Shown: positions 35,876 to 48,409 of the stretch, piece by piece
Layout of the letters: each line of letters begins with the position of its first letter
How positions within the stretch are numbered: the stretch's first letter is position 1
Assembly (NCBI GenBank): GCA_028023455.1
Contig: JAQFVV010012394.1
Span: 30,022,010 to 30,086,009, forward strand
DNA length: 64,000 bases
Direction of reading: 5' to 3'
Origin: Epiperipatus broadwayi
Taxonomy: Eukaryota; Onychophora; Udeonychophora; Euonychophora; Peripatidae
Notes under the pieces: model-generated
Seen by the model: the letters and a program-made list of their open reading frames with translations, nothing else
What the model was told of the DNA's origin: nothing
Database searches by the model: none
Translations under genes and position numbers: made by a program

Positions 35876-38800
35876 TCTAACCCCTAATGAATTACATAAT
35901 AGTGATGGCACATGCGAATTAATTTTAAATCCGGCCGACTAGGAGAGCGGAGAAGACAATGAGACATCTATTGACTATGACTAAACTAACATATATATCA
36001 ACTAGGCTGTACATTTGGAAGTGGAGAAAAAGGAATTCGAACTACTCAAATAAGTTAGACAATAAAATTATTTTAATATACTGACAAATTATTATATATT
36101 TATAAATAAATTATAGACATTAGTGTGTGCGTGAATGGGCAAGCGATTACATAGTGTCATTCACGCTATTAGTTCTCATATGCTCTTTATTAGCTAAATA
36201 ATATATTACAAATAAACACACATCTTTGGTGGGTCTAATATTAAAATGCCAATCAATATTAGAAAGAAGTTACATAAAATTGCTATTAACGCTTTGGGTT
36301 ATGGTTCTGAAACGTGGTGACTAACATATGATTGAGGGGCGCGTTCTGAAATTCATTATACATATGATATAAATTATTTTCACGCCATTGAGGTCGTGAA
36401 AATAAACAAAATACATTTGAAAACATTTGATTATATTTGAATCCATGACAAAATATTTAATGAAAATTATTTTAACAATAATAATAAGACGAACGCTTTA
36501 TTTTTTCCAAGGCATATAGATACTCTTAAATAGATTTATATATATCACGACGGTGAGCTTGTATATGATTGAAATAAACTTAATTAATAAGTAGAAGTAA
36601 TTGGCATATATATCTATCTTTTAAACAAAGCTTAATTTTAATATTAGAGCATTAAAACTGGGTCATGAAGCAAAAGAAATAATAATACGAAGAAGTTTGC
36701 GGTGCTGACGTAATAGCCTAAAAATAACTAAGAGGAAAAAGGTCGTGCTTCTGGATGAAAAACGAAATGGATGGGCATAGCGTGTGCCAGACTTATGGGA
36801 CCGCCAGTGGCCTTTTTATACGAAGAAATGGATGGGCATAGCATGTGCCAGACTTATGGGTCACCGCTAGTGGCCTTTTTATACGAAGAAAGAATATGCA
36901 TAGCGTGTACCAGACTTAGGGGATCACCGCCAGATGCATTTTATACGAAATAAATGGTCCTGGGTAACTTCAACTATCCTCAGGACAAGACTTGAGAAGA
37001 AATCTATGAGTTCGAAGTTGTCGTAACCCCCAGATTAAGAAGCATATATATATATATAAAACACGAAGAGAGGCTAAATGACAGAAACGCAATAATGAAT
37101 GAATGTTACTAAAAAAACATTGAATAAATTTTACAGCTTCAAAATAAATGACCCTTGTTTTGGATACTATAATATGCAATAATTATAATATATATATATA
37201 GAGAGAGAATATTTCATTTACTAAAATATACTTGAAGATTTTATTTAGCAAAGGAAACATTAAGATTTAGATTTCAAATTAATAAAATATACGTTAACAA
37301 TTGAGTTAGTTAAAGAAACATTAAGATTTCCCCCATCCCTTTTTCTGCTAGTTAAAATAAATCAATCTCACATTCGTTGATTTTTACAATAACTGAAATA
37401 TATAAATACAAGATTTGATATTTTAAGAGTATGAAAAATGAAGTAAGATTAGCAGTTATATATATAAAACAATTAAGTTACCTTTCTTTAGAATTAAAGA
37501 AATAGTATTTTATAAGATTTCAAAGCGTTAATTAGATTTAACTCTGGATTTACACCGGTAGAAAATCCAGAGTTAAACAAACCAATTTTTTATATTAAAA
37601 ACAAACCTAAAATGTTGATTCAGAAAATAATCTGGCGAACGTATTAATTTACAATGCATTATATATGTATATTTAAAAGGGGACGTTAATAACCTTTTCA
37701 TGAAGGTTTAGTTAAAAATAACAGAAAAGATTTTACAAAATTCAACTCATCAGATTGTTTTAGATTGGCATATCAATAACAGATATATAAATCAAATAAT
37801 AAACACATATAAATAAATGACCGCACCAAAATTAAAGAGCATATAAGAGAGAATTAAATTTACATAAATTATTTAAGAGCAAATTACATGTTATTTATAT
37901 ATAAAGCAAAGTTAAAGAATACATGAGAAGAGATCTTGATAGATTATTTAGACTAAATTGACTATTAGATAGCGGCTTGAAATTTACCTTTCAATTTTGA
38001 AGAGTCCGATTTAAAATATTGCCCGTGCACGGCAGTTGAAAATGAAAGTTCTGCAAGCTTCTATTAACATTTTTAAAGTTCTCCATTCACTTTAGGGTAG
38101 CAGAATATTATGGCCGCGGAAGACGACCCACAGGGGTCCGGAATAGTGGTGGATTTACTGCTACATCATTTTTAAGTTTCAAGCAAACGAAATATGTTTA
38201 TATTACCTCTCTATAAAAGTAGCTAATCTCTCAATAGTAGTTAATCTCCTCTTCATCCCTCTGATTCAAAATTCAGTCATTTTATACCTTTTATTTTATC
38301 AGTTGTTTTTGAAGATGCAACTGTAAGATAACGTCCAAAAATAAATTCAAATCTATTTCCAGATTAGAAATAGATTTGACATGTTTTTAACACTAGTAAA
38401 TCTTTAATCTACTTAATCCCATTTATTTTAAGTAAAACTTTAATTAAAAAATACTTCCCTTTAATTATTTTTGGACAATTACAACAGTCACATCTTCCAT
38501 ATTGGATTTTATAAAAAAATATATAGCTTAATAGAAAAACAAGCAATTTAAAAAGAAAAAGCTAAAAATGACATATAAGAAATCTTTAAAACATCAATAT
38601 TTTGTTAGTAAGTTTTGCTCCTATGTATATATTTGAGCCGCATCTATAATACTTTAATAAAAAAGAACTAATAATTAATAAAAAGAATTAATAATAAATT
38701 TAAAACATGTTATTGAAACATTAAATTTTATCATTTAGGCGCGCATCTCAAACATATACATAAAAATATATACACGACAAAAAGGAGCGGGATGGAAAAT

Positions 38801-38878
38801 ATGGGTTTGAACATGGGTTAGTAGGTAGAAACATGAAGCACAATCTTAAGCTAAGATTGACTGCTTCAATATATATAT
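35876..38878 (-). mobile_element. Diverged large LTR (probable solo LTR, left end in gap)
   Basis: The first 130 bp after the gap align with offset about 128 of the LTR at 44458: tctaac[ac]cc, then ataaca/acataa, then tccggcc.acta, then ggagaa.acaat. The end at 38878 (GACTGCTTCA) runs directly into (AT)n, like the right end of the element at 53924, and its last 80 bp match the solo LTR at 5310-7867. Its length, about 3.0 kb plus the hidden start, equals the 3.02-kb LTR of that element. There is no internal region or partner LTR on the right. It contains a local triplication at 36765-36951 and no credible ORF. Confidence 0.6.
36765..36951. repeat. Three tandem copies of a 61-63-bp unit within the LTR
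   Basis: The unit contains atgggcatagc, then gtgccagacttatggg, then gtggcctttttatacgaag. Copies start at about 36765, 36826 and 36889, with divergence increasing to the right. A short 60-codon plus-strand frame results from the repetition. Such subrepeats are common in LTR U3 regions, where they often act as enhancers; that role is inference only. Confidence 0.85.
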
Positions 38879-39744
38879 GGAGTTTGTATAATAAAAATTT
38901 TTTTTTTTTAATTTTGAAATTTTTTATAAAAATAATAAAAAATTTAATCCTAAATATCTGTGATAACTAGAAAAACAAATCAATTTATGTATGATTGATT
39001 AGATTTTGTTTTTGTTCTGTTTCTTTTTTTTTTTCTTTGGGTAAAAATGAGATTAAAATAACACCAGATTGCATTAGTTGTTTACTCTTAAAGTCACCTG
39101 AGGACCACTGGGAAAATTGAACTGAAAAGTTGTTTTGGTAAAGTGTCACATAGAAATAAAACAATCATTATAAAGATGTCATTTTGCTAAAAAAAAAAGA
39201 TAATAGATTTATGTTCTCAATGAAGAGAAATCATCATCAACGAAGAGAAATCATCATCAATGATCTGTAGAATTAAAATATTTACAGGTAGTCAACAGTC
39301 TTTTACATTTAAAGATTAAAATTATGATTCTTTAAGATCTGATGATGATTATAATAATTACTAGAAATTATAAAGAAGACATTGAAATGAATAATCATAC
39401 AATTTATGTAAATCAAATGAATAGCCAGCATATGAGTGATTACAATTTATGTGACCTCCAGTAATGTGGTCGATGAGTTCCATTATATATTGGTTCAATT
39501 GCATATTGAGTCTTCTTCCATTCAGGTAGGCAGTTGTGTTCTTGTTGATACATATATAGTTCATTTGAATTCCAAATAAAAAAAGAAACAATCAGCTTTT
39601 AAGGCTTAAAAACATAGTAATTAGGGCAAAAAATTTCTCATATTAAACTACATTTCAAAAACTCTACAGTTTTATCTAACATAAAAATAAAAACTATTGT
39701 AGGTAATATTTTATTTACAAAAAAATCTAAATTTTTTTACCTAC
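38879..39744. other. Interval between LTR and hAT pseudogene
   Basis: AT-rich, with a T-run and a duplicated cgaagagaaatcatcatcaa near 39220-39255. A minus-strand frame of 76 codons at 39361-39591 directly 3' of the hAT frame could be its read-through tail but has no recognisable motif. Confidence 0.4.
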
Positions 39745-41708
39745 CTAATGTGACATCTGCTGCTATTTCTTTGTTACTAAATTTGAAATGCATGTCTGTA
39801 ACGTTTTCAGAAAGATGAAGTGCTGCTTTAACATCCATTCTATTTCTTTGTTTATTTTTGATTATTAACATTGCTGAAAATGTTTTCTCACATAAATACG
39901 AGGTTGAAAAAATCACTAATAATTTGATAGTTTTGTAACTAAAAGTTGGATATTCTTTTTCAAGTTATAGCCAAAATTGAGATAACGATTGCATTTTATG
40001 TCTGGATACCAGAATGAGATCAGATGACAATTAGATCAGATTTTCTTTTTCATGAGATTCAAGTGCACACGAGTTTACATCTTCCAAAAAAGAATTATTA
40101 ATCCAGAGGTTACCTTTACAAGGATCCTCACTTTCAGGAAAATAATTATCAAAGTTTTCAGCTAACGCTCTTAATTGCTGAATAATTATGTTAAATATGA
40201 CTTTCTGATTGACATCAGCAGCAGTCAAAAATTCTCCTAAAAGTGGAAACATCTGTATCTTTTTGTTGTGTGTGACTATTCCAAAAAGACAGTTTTTTTA
40301 AATGCGTCTGTCCATTTTATTTCTCAATATAAAAATATTTGTACCAGGTCTCTGGAGAGAAAGATTAAGTCTATTAAGAAAGTCAAATATATCCACTAAG
40401 TATGCAAGTTTAGCCACTCATTCATCATTCAACAAAGGTTCTACAAGGTCTGATTTCCACTTTAGTAAAATCTTTTTTACTTCTCTAAGTTTGAAAAAAT
40501 GTACAAGAAATCTTCCTCTTCATAACCACCTCACTTCCGCATGTAGAAGAAGATGTTGGTGGTGCAATTCCATGCTCTTACACAATATTGGGAATAATCT
40601 GGAGTTCTTTGCTCGACTATGAATTTCATTAATAATTTTAACAGCATCATTCATTACAATATTTAGTTCAGCAGAAAGCTTCCTTGCAGCTAGTTGTTCT
40701 CGGTGGATCATGCAGTAAGTGAACAAAATGTTCGGATGAGTGGCTTTCTTTATTTTTATAACTAATCCTGAGTGACATCCAATCAGGATAGCAGCACCAT
40801 CCATACATACTTCTACACATTTACTCCAGTCCAAACTTTGTGCTTGAAAATACTCATCATAAACATTAAATATCTCTAAACCAGTAGTCTGCGCAAGTAA
40901 ATCAAGGCAACAAAGAAGTACTTCCCTTAAGTCTTTATCTTATTATATCTCATGAAGGAGAGTAGAATAGCATGAATACTCACATCAGTTGATTCATCAA
41001 TCTGAATTGCAAAACATTTTGATTTTTTAATGCCCTCTATAACTTGTTCTTCATTATCTGTGGCCATAACAACAGTTCTCCTCCTAATAATAGTATCTGA
41101 AAATGATACAGGGTTTAGTTTTTTAGAAGCTTGGGGACCCAAAATTTCTTGTACACCATCCAAGATGCAAGGCTTTACTACTTCCTCTCCAATTGTAAAT
41201 GGTTTTTTTGTTTTAGCTATTTAAAGAGCAACTAAATAAGATGCTTGAAACAGTGATTTGCCACTAATCATCATTGTACTCATTTGATTTATCTGAATTT
41301 TTATTTGATCATGTAATCATTCAAAAAAGTCTAATGGCTTATGCGTAAGTCTCTATGCTTTGAATACAAATGACAAGTATGTTTGGAAGGTTTCATAGCT
41401 TCATTTGACAAAATTTTGGAACATACTACACACAAAAGCCATGGTGATAGTTCACTGTTGGGAGCAACTATGAAACTAAGTTTTAAATACTCCTTATTGT
41501 AATTTCTAATAAAATGCCCTTTTTTGTTTTTGTTTTTTCCTGCACATTCTGAAGTATTGACATATCTTTTTTTCCTAGTTTCTTCAAGAGTTGAAACACT
41601 AGTACTTGGCATACTTTCAGTATCAGCATCACTTTTTACTGGAATATTATTCTTGTCTCTTCTTAAGAAGGCCAAAAGGTTTTGCTGTTTGACTTTTTTT
41701 GTCTCCAT
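39745..41708 (-). pseudogene. hAT transposase pseudogene, ZBED5-like
   Basis: Minus-strand frames in order rebuild the layout of ZBED5-like hAT transposases. There is an N-terminal BED-type zinc finger (LLCVVCSKILSNEAMKPSKH, with a final His near 41342), then an AKTKKPFTIGEE-like segment near 41210, then FAIQIDESTDVS with its catalytic-region Asp. Next are DWSKCVEVCMDGAAILIG and CMIHREQLAARKL, AEVRWL near 40525, and finally the dimerisation region with SYLCEKTFSAM near 39860. The frame is broken by at least a stop near 41220 and several frameshifts, so no intact protein is made. The hAT end found at 42514 fits as its 5' terminus. Overall length is close to full size, with decay by point changes rather than deletion. 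Confidence 0.85.
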
Positions 41709-41929
41709 TTTGTGAAGTTTACAATTTCAAAAAGAAATGTCACAGACAAAATAAAAAGATGATACAAATGCAATAAAAAAATTTGCTATATGTGACCAAT
41801 AAATGAGCTGATGCAATACAGAAATATCTATTAGATATAGAAATTGACATGTAAGGAGTGGTGCAATTATCATGAGATTGACACTTTGACTTTTAAAGAT
41901 GGTATTTTCAGATAAATTCCTTTATTATT

Positions 41930-42271
41930 TAGTCATCATCATCATCAACCATTATCAATCCACTGTAGGATGAAGGTCTCTCTAAGTTTAATCCATCTTC
42001 TCCAATCTTTAGCTTCTCTTCTCCACATCACCCCTGCACACTTTCTTATTTCATCCATCCATCTCACATGTGGTCTCTTTCTGGGTCTTTTACAATCTCT
42101 TGGAATCCAGTTTAAAATTTCAATTGGCCATCTATTATCAGCTCTTTTAACAATATGTCCAGCCCAACTCCACTTCAATTTTTTAATTTTTTGAATAAGG
42201 TCAGTAACACTGTTTGTTCTCTTACCCATATATTGCGTTTTCGATCTCTTCTTGTTACTCCCAACATACAT
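41930..42271 (-). pseudogene. RTE-type LINE 3' end (RT C-terminus)
   Basis: The minus-strand frame of 108 codons contains KLKWSWAGHIVKRADNRWP, then EILNWIPRD, then KRPHVRWMDEIRK and a closing W-rich segment (LRETFILQWIDNG). That is the standard C-terminal signature of RTE-like endonuclease/reverse transcriptases. It is followed on the sense strand by a (GATGAT)n tail (catcatcatc at 41933-41946), as expected of an RTE 3' end. It is 5' truncated and lies between the hAT 5' end (42514) and the hAT frame (41708), so it was inserted into the hAT element. Confidence 0.85.
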
Positions 42272-42440
42272 CTCTCCATACTTCTTCGAGTGGTAATAAT
42301 AATATTATCTAATAATTTAAATAAAATTGTGATTTATAATTAATTTTATTTAAGCAATTGCGATGAAAAAAATAAATAAAAATTGTTTATATTAATTAAA
42401 AGTTTAAAATCGTATTATTTTGTTATTATAAACTTTTCTG

Positions 42441-42514
42441 CCAGTCTAGAGTGGACTGGCAGGAAACTTCTGTGGATCAGTGCTAGTCCATGAACCAAGG
42501 GTTAAAGACCACTG
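42441..42514 (-). mobile_element. hAT terminal sequence (5' end of the hAT element)
   Basis: Read on the minus strand from 42514 the sequence begins CAGTGGTCTTTAACCC, the classic hAT end form, and continues through a TTGGTTCATGGACTAG-like stretch. It is followed outward on the plus strand by ctttagtg, the candidate 8-bp duplication. I could not find a matching left end with the same duplication. Confidence 0.7.
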
Positions 42515-42595
42515 CTTTAGTGGATATTATTAAGAAATTATATGAAAATAATTATATACATATCAATTAGAGAATATAAAATTAATTAAAGTTAA

Positions 42596-43935
42596 AAATG
42601 GGGTGGGACTAAGGCAAGGATGCCCTATGTCATCTATTTTGTTTTTGTTGTATTTGAGAGAAATGTACAAAGAAACAGAAAGACTAGAAAGAAAGATAGA
42701 GATATCATTAATAAGTGGCAAAGGAGTATATACATTGTCGGATCTTTTATTTGTTTAAGATGCCTTTTTGAATGCAGAAGAAAAGGAAGATATGGAAATT
42801 ATGCTGAGGACATGCACAAAGGTGGGTAAAGAGATGGGGAGTAAATTTAGTGAAGAAAAATCCAAAGTAATGATGATTAATAGTGGGAAAAAAGAAAACA
42901 AAGAATTTTTATTGGGAAATATAAAGTTAAGTGTGGTAAATAGATGTAACTATTTGGGAATCATCGTAAGTAATCAGAGAAATTGCTTGGATGAATGAAA
43001 GAAAAAAATTAATAAATGAAGCAAAAAAAAAAAAAGAAAGGGATTGATAAAGAAATTAACAGTGTTTTCATATAATAAATATGATGTAGCTAGAATTGTA
43101 TGGAAGTGAGTGGCAGTATCAGGGATAACATATGGCAATGATGCATCATGTGTTAGTAAAGGTGTATTAGATTACTTAGAAAAAGTACAAAGAGAAGTAA
43201 GAAGACATGCATTAGATGCAGATATGTGGATGGCAAATGAGGCAATTCAAGAAGAAATAGGATGATCAAGTTTTTATATGAGAGATGCAAAAAGCAAAAT
43301 AAATATGTTTGGTAGATTGCAGTTTATGAATAATAAAAAAATAGCCAAAATAGTATTTAATTGGGTTACAAATAAAGGGCAGACAACAAGATGAGTGAGA
43401 AAGGTAATGTGATATCAAAAGATTTGGATAAAGATTTTATGTCAGTATACTAATAGAAAAGGTGGGATGATTTTTTTAGGAGAATTGTTGAGGGTTATAG
43501 TGTTAAGGAATGGAATAGAAGAATAGATGCATTAATAATGAATAGGGAATTGGAGAAATGGAAAACTAGTATGGAAAGTAAATTTTTTTTAAAAAAATAT
43601 ATAGAAATAAACAGAATATTGGATGTGAGTTAATTTATGATAATAGCAAGGAAATTAGTTCATTGCTTAAGGTTCGAACGGGATCTGTAGCAACAAGGAA
43701 ATATACACATAAATGGAAAAATGTGGGTGATTTAGTTTGCAAGATGGATAAGAAAGGCATAGAAAATATTAGACATCTGTTAATTGAATGTAAATGCCTG
43801 ACAGTAGAAAGAGTACAAATAATGTGGAAAAATAAATATAAAACAAGTGATTATACAGAAAGTGGGTTATTGGTTTTTATGCTGGGTTTGGGAAAAGATA
43901 AGAGGCATTTAAATATAAAGACCATGTAGTTGACA
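42596..43935 (+). pseudogene. Decayed LINE reverse transcriptase (I/Jockey-type)
   Basis: Starting near 42605 one frame gives GLRQGCPMSSILF, RT motif 4. Another gives DLLFV-stop-DAFLNAEE near 42745, where the FADD catalytic box is expected; the stop replaces one of its codons. From 42768 follow KFSEEKSKVMM and CNYLGIIVS. Near 43170 comes LEKVQREVRRHAL, then AIQEEIG and SSFYMRDAKSKINMFGRL. At 43738-43796 there is a zinc knuckle whose second Cys is replaced (C-x2-D-x8-H-x4-C, ending RHLLIEC). The domain order is normal, but numerous stops and frameshifts kill it. The 5' endonuclease half is absent. Confidence 0.75.
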
Positions 43936-44457
43936 AAGATTATGTTGTGGAAATAAGATGAAGCAGAATAGAGAAGAATATGGGAATAACTTAGGGTGGG
44001 CAATGGAAAGGGAAGTTAAAGTGGCTAACAGGTTTTTCTGAGCATAGTTGCTGAAAGATTCCTGACTCCATATAAGAAGTCACAGTGCATCACACATCAT
44101 CATATGAAAGAACTGTTATAAAATAATTAGAAAAATTAAGAGCATGATTACTATTTATTGTCTGATTATCAGGAAATAAACTGAAAATATTTTATAAAAC
44201 AAAGTAAGGTATTTTGAGAGATGTTTTAAAATTTTGTAAAAAAAAAAAATACAAAGATATGAAATACATTCAAAAATTTGTCAATCAATCAATAGATTCT
44301 GTCCATCCAGAAAGCAGTAACATTATCAATTTATTCACTTCTCCACCCCATTCTCTTCATTGTCCAATTCTTCAATTCCATGTAACTTTTCCCACCTCTC
44401 ATATCATCCAGGCCAAGAGTTTTAAATAAAAAAACTGCCAGGCATATATATATATAT
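43936..44457. other. LINE tail and (AT)n boundary
   Basis: AT-rich sequence probably including the LINE 3' end. It closes with an (AT)n tract at 44444-44457 directly left of the LTR element. Confidence 0.4.
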
Positions 44458-47400
44458 TGTGCCAGTCAAAACATGCTTATCCATCTAACACGAGCTGGAA
44501 CTCACAAAATGTACTTCAAACCCAGTCAAGCCCGAGATTTAGGTCAGGGACCAGCCTGGATTCGAACCCACTCTCCAAGCACCAGATCTAACACCCAATG
44601 GATAACATAACAATGGTAGCACACGAGATTTAATTCTTCATCCGGCCCACTAGCAAATCGGAGAAAACAATAAGACTCATGGACTTAAACATATATATAA
44701 ACAACGTAAATACTAGACATTCCACAGATAAAATCTAACATATTTAAATAATAGGGGCTTTACTAATGAATACTTATGGGCAATTAGTGAATTGGATTGA
44801 TTTAATAATGAGACAGAAACTGATATATGATGAATTAAAATATATTTATTGACAATTGTTGTTGGCAAAATAGGTTTGTGGCTATGATTCAATGGAGCCA
44901 AATATCCTGCTATACAACTAATCACTACATTAACTTATTTGTTATGTCCTTTTATAATCAGTTCGAGTGGCTCTTTTACGTAAAATCAAACCAAGTCTGG
45001 AGTGAAACTTAATACATCTTAATTATAATAAATTTATTTTAACTATGGGCTTTTAAAGCGTCCCAGATAGCTTTAGATCGAACGGGTTTTCAAGAATGCT
45101 TCGGATCAACGCCGAAGACTGCATATTAGGGAGGGAGAGTTGGCTATAACGATTTTACTAATACGCTAGGCACAAGTAAAGTATAATAATAAAGTGGCTC
45201 TGCGGATGGAAGAATAGTTTTAGGGTTTTTGTGACAAACAACGGTTTACCCAAGAACCGGTCGTCATGCTGCTAATGGGGAACCTTTATTTGGTTCAGAG
45301 GCGGGGGACTTACGTGCTAATCTGGCCCGTAGCTCAGACTTCGCTACTGCACTACCCTATAAGAGAAGATGTGCTGGCAACGCCGTGGCTCCATCTTATA
45401 TATATATATCAAAAAGAACAGCACAACGAGAAAATATTAATAAATCCCACATCCGCCAAGCCGAAGGATATTATAAATTAAAGATCATATATTAAATGAA
45501 CACTAGATCATCAGCTTGATCAAAAGAGCCAACTCTTCTGTAGCATGAGAAATACGATATGCTACTGACAGGAATATAGATACAAACTTACTTTATCCCG
45601 TTCAATCTCTTTAGTTATCTATAACTACTAAACTTTTAAAAGGGGGAAAAGTATATTTAATAGGGGACTTACGAATACTTAACTAAAAAAATATACTTAT
45701 GATTGCACTCCAGGCTAGTTTAATCTTTAGTAACATAATAAATAAAGGTTGAAAAGCCACATTTTATATTTATATTAATTAATTTACTAAATGACAAAAA
45801 TATGGATTTGGGTTTCGAAACAGCGCACGAAATGACGCTATATAAATAATAATACGGAGATTTTAAATTTATATGTTTAAAAACATATTCTATAATTAAA
45901 TGCACGCCGTTTCGAAACATAGGCATAACTAACAATAATTAAAAATAAGCAAAAGAAAAGCAAAATATAACTGCAGTGATTAAATTATATAGCAAAATAT
46001 TAATTAACAAAGAAATTTAGCAAAAATATTTCATTTATAGATTTCAAATACGATTTAGACAGAGTTTACAATATTGAATTAATAAAGAAATTTGCAAAAG
46101 TATTTCATTTTAGAGAATTTACAATATTATTTGGAAAATAATTTAGAAAGAAATTTCAATAATATGGTTAGCTAACCTGTTTTTGAAGAAATAATGAATG
46201 TTTTTGAAATGCACACAGAGCTCTGCGATTTTAAATAATACTAAAATAGTTCTGTAGCTAAGGAGAGATTCGAGCTGGAAACGAAGGTGACTTCTTTGGC
46301 GGCTTATGGCATCTTCAATTTAGTTGGGAGACGATTTTTTAAAATAGTGTTTCTTTAGCTGGATTGAAATCGGAACGAAGGCAAATAAATTATTTTTACG
46401 GCTTATGGCATCTTCAAATTTAGTTGGTGTAAGCTTGGTTGTTCCTTTGGCATTTGATGGATTGAACTAGGCGTTCCATCACGGGAAAGCAGCAAAATTT
46501 TGCCTGACTTTAGCCAGACATGTTAAGGTTGAACAATAATAAAACTTCTCCTGTTGACTCTCTTCAAAAGTAAGATGGATTCTCTCTTCCCGCTTAAAAT
46601 AAGGCCTATTTATATCCTTCTACTAAACTTTAACACCTTTCTGGAATTTCGTAAACCTCGGGACCAATTGACTTTTAATTAAAGCAAAATAATATAATTC
46701 AATTTCTACAACAACTGATAAAATCTCCGAGGTGTTATATTTAATTTCCTTAAAAAAATGTATCAAAATATATAAACTATATAATTTGATTCATTTTCAT
46801 TAATTAAATTCCTTTTCAGGTGTTATTACTTAGCAGAAGGAACGGTATTCTGATTTAATGAAAAAGTCTTTTGTTGCAAACAAAAATCAATCAGAAAACA
46901 GATTTTACTTTTTTACCCGGGTGTGTCACTAATTGATATCTTGTTTACAAAAATTCTCATTTTATATTGCGAACAGATAATTCTTATTTTATAAAACTAA
47001 ATAACTTTTAACATATTTGTTTATTAAAAAAAAAAAGCAAATTTAAAGAAAATACTTGTTTCAACTATATATGTAAAACATTAAATCAGAAAACCGTTAA
47101 ATAAATTAAAGAAAACATTTACATTACTTTTATTTAAACTTAAATATATATGAATCATTTTGCCGTTATTCCAAGGTTTAAATTATCCATCCACATACGA
47201 ATATAATAGCGAATATAATTAAGAATTGACTGAAAATTAATAAAACATTTTATAATAAATTATGAGCATTTCTCCGCTATAATTTTATCAAACCTGTCTA
47301 ATTATAGCGTGTTTTCGTATGTAAATGGATGATGCCATTCAAGCGGCCATTGTAGCAAAGTTTTCCCGCTCGACTTATATATTACATTTTTACATTTAAA

Positions 47401-47478
47401 ATAGGTTCGAAACTAGTTCAGACGAGTAGGTCATTAGGTTGATGGTGAAACGGAAAGGGATTGGAGATTTCCGTTTCA
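44458..47478 (-). repeat. Left LTR (3' LTR in sense direction)
   Basis: 3021 bp. Its terminal 35 bp form a near-perfect hairpin (TGAAACGGAAA against TTTCCGTTTCA, ending at 47478). Short frames such as those at 44713-44925 and 45266-45481 are repeated in the right LTR only because the LTRs are duplicates; they have no recognisable motif. Confidence 0.85.
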
Positions 47479-47739
47479 TATCAGTAAACTTAGTAAAAAA
47501 AAAACAAATAAAAAAAAATGACTTTAGTTATATAAACACGGAGCTAAATTATGGCTTCTTTTTACGTATAAACCCATGGCCTAGTCCTACGCTACACTTA
47601 TGATAATACATCAGACTAGATTACACTATAATAATACAGTTAGTGCTTCTAACAATTATCAATACACATACAATGAAATCATCGGTTATTAGTAAATGTT
47701 TTAAACTTAAACAGATATATACCCAAGCGAGTATACATC

Positions 47740-48400
47740 TTAGTCAAAAATAAAAGATATGTTTTTATATATATAAAATATAATGCGTGTAATATATAAA
47801 GGATATAGAGATCAAATATACAGTGTATAATATGTATGTAGGGTATATAAATAAAGTATAACACGGATAATATATAAAGTGTATGTAGATAGAATATAAA
47901 GTGTATAATATGTATAAGGTAACATATAAAGTGTTAATATATCTAAGGTATATAAATAAAATATAAAGTGTATAATATATAAAGTGTATAATAAAATAAA
48001 AAGTGTTAATATATCTGTATAAAAATATGAAGTGTACAATATATAAAGTGTGCGCCCCCACAAATTATATATAAATAAAATATAGAGTGTATACTATATA
48101 TAGAGTGTATAATAAAATAAAAAGTGTTAATATATCTGTATAAAATATGAAGTGTAGAATATATAAAGTGTTAATATAGATCAAATATAGAGTGTATAAT
48201 TTATATAAAAGGGTATATAGATAATATATGGATAAAATATAAAGTATATAATAGGTAAAATGGATATAGATAAAATGTAATGTGTATAATAACAATATAA
48301 AGGGTATGTAAATAAATATAAAGTGTATCATATATATAAGGTATATAAATAAAATATAGTGTATAATATATATAGAGTGATCAAATCACTCACAAAAACA
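47740..48400. repeat. AT-rich minisatellite (tataaagtgtataat-type units)
   Basis: Many imperfect units of about 15-20 bp built from ataaagtgta and ataatatat, with a larger repeat: a block of about 110 bp containing aataaaaagtgttaatatatc occurs at about 47990 and 48113. Several open frames on the minus strand here are Tyr/Ile/Leu-rich products of the repeat and not genes. Confidence 0.9.
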
Positions 48401-48409
48401 ACTAACAAA

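Noticed and set aside
35351-35942. Several long open frames across 35351-35942
   Set aside because: They consist of N bases in the assembly gap and carry no information.
39080-39112. Possible second hAT end (ggaccactgg)
   Set aside because: It is in the same orientation as the end at 42514 rather than inverted, and no matching duplication was found.
39286-39310. cagtcttttac as the left hAT TIR
   Set aside because: Only a loose match to CAGTGGTCTTTAAC and no ctttagtg-like duplication beside it.
44713-44925. 70-codon frame duplicated at 51087-51299
   Set aside because: Identity comes from LTR duplication and not from selection; no recognisable domain.
47679-48331. Tyr/Ile/Leu-rich minus-strand frames
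   Set aside because: They are readings of the AT-rich minisatellite in several frames, with no independent support.
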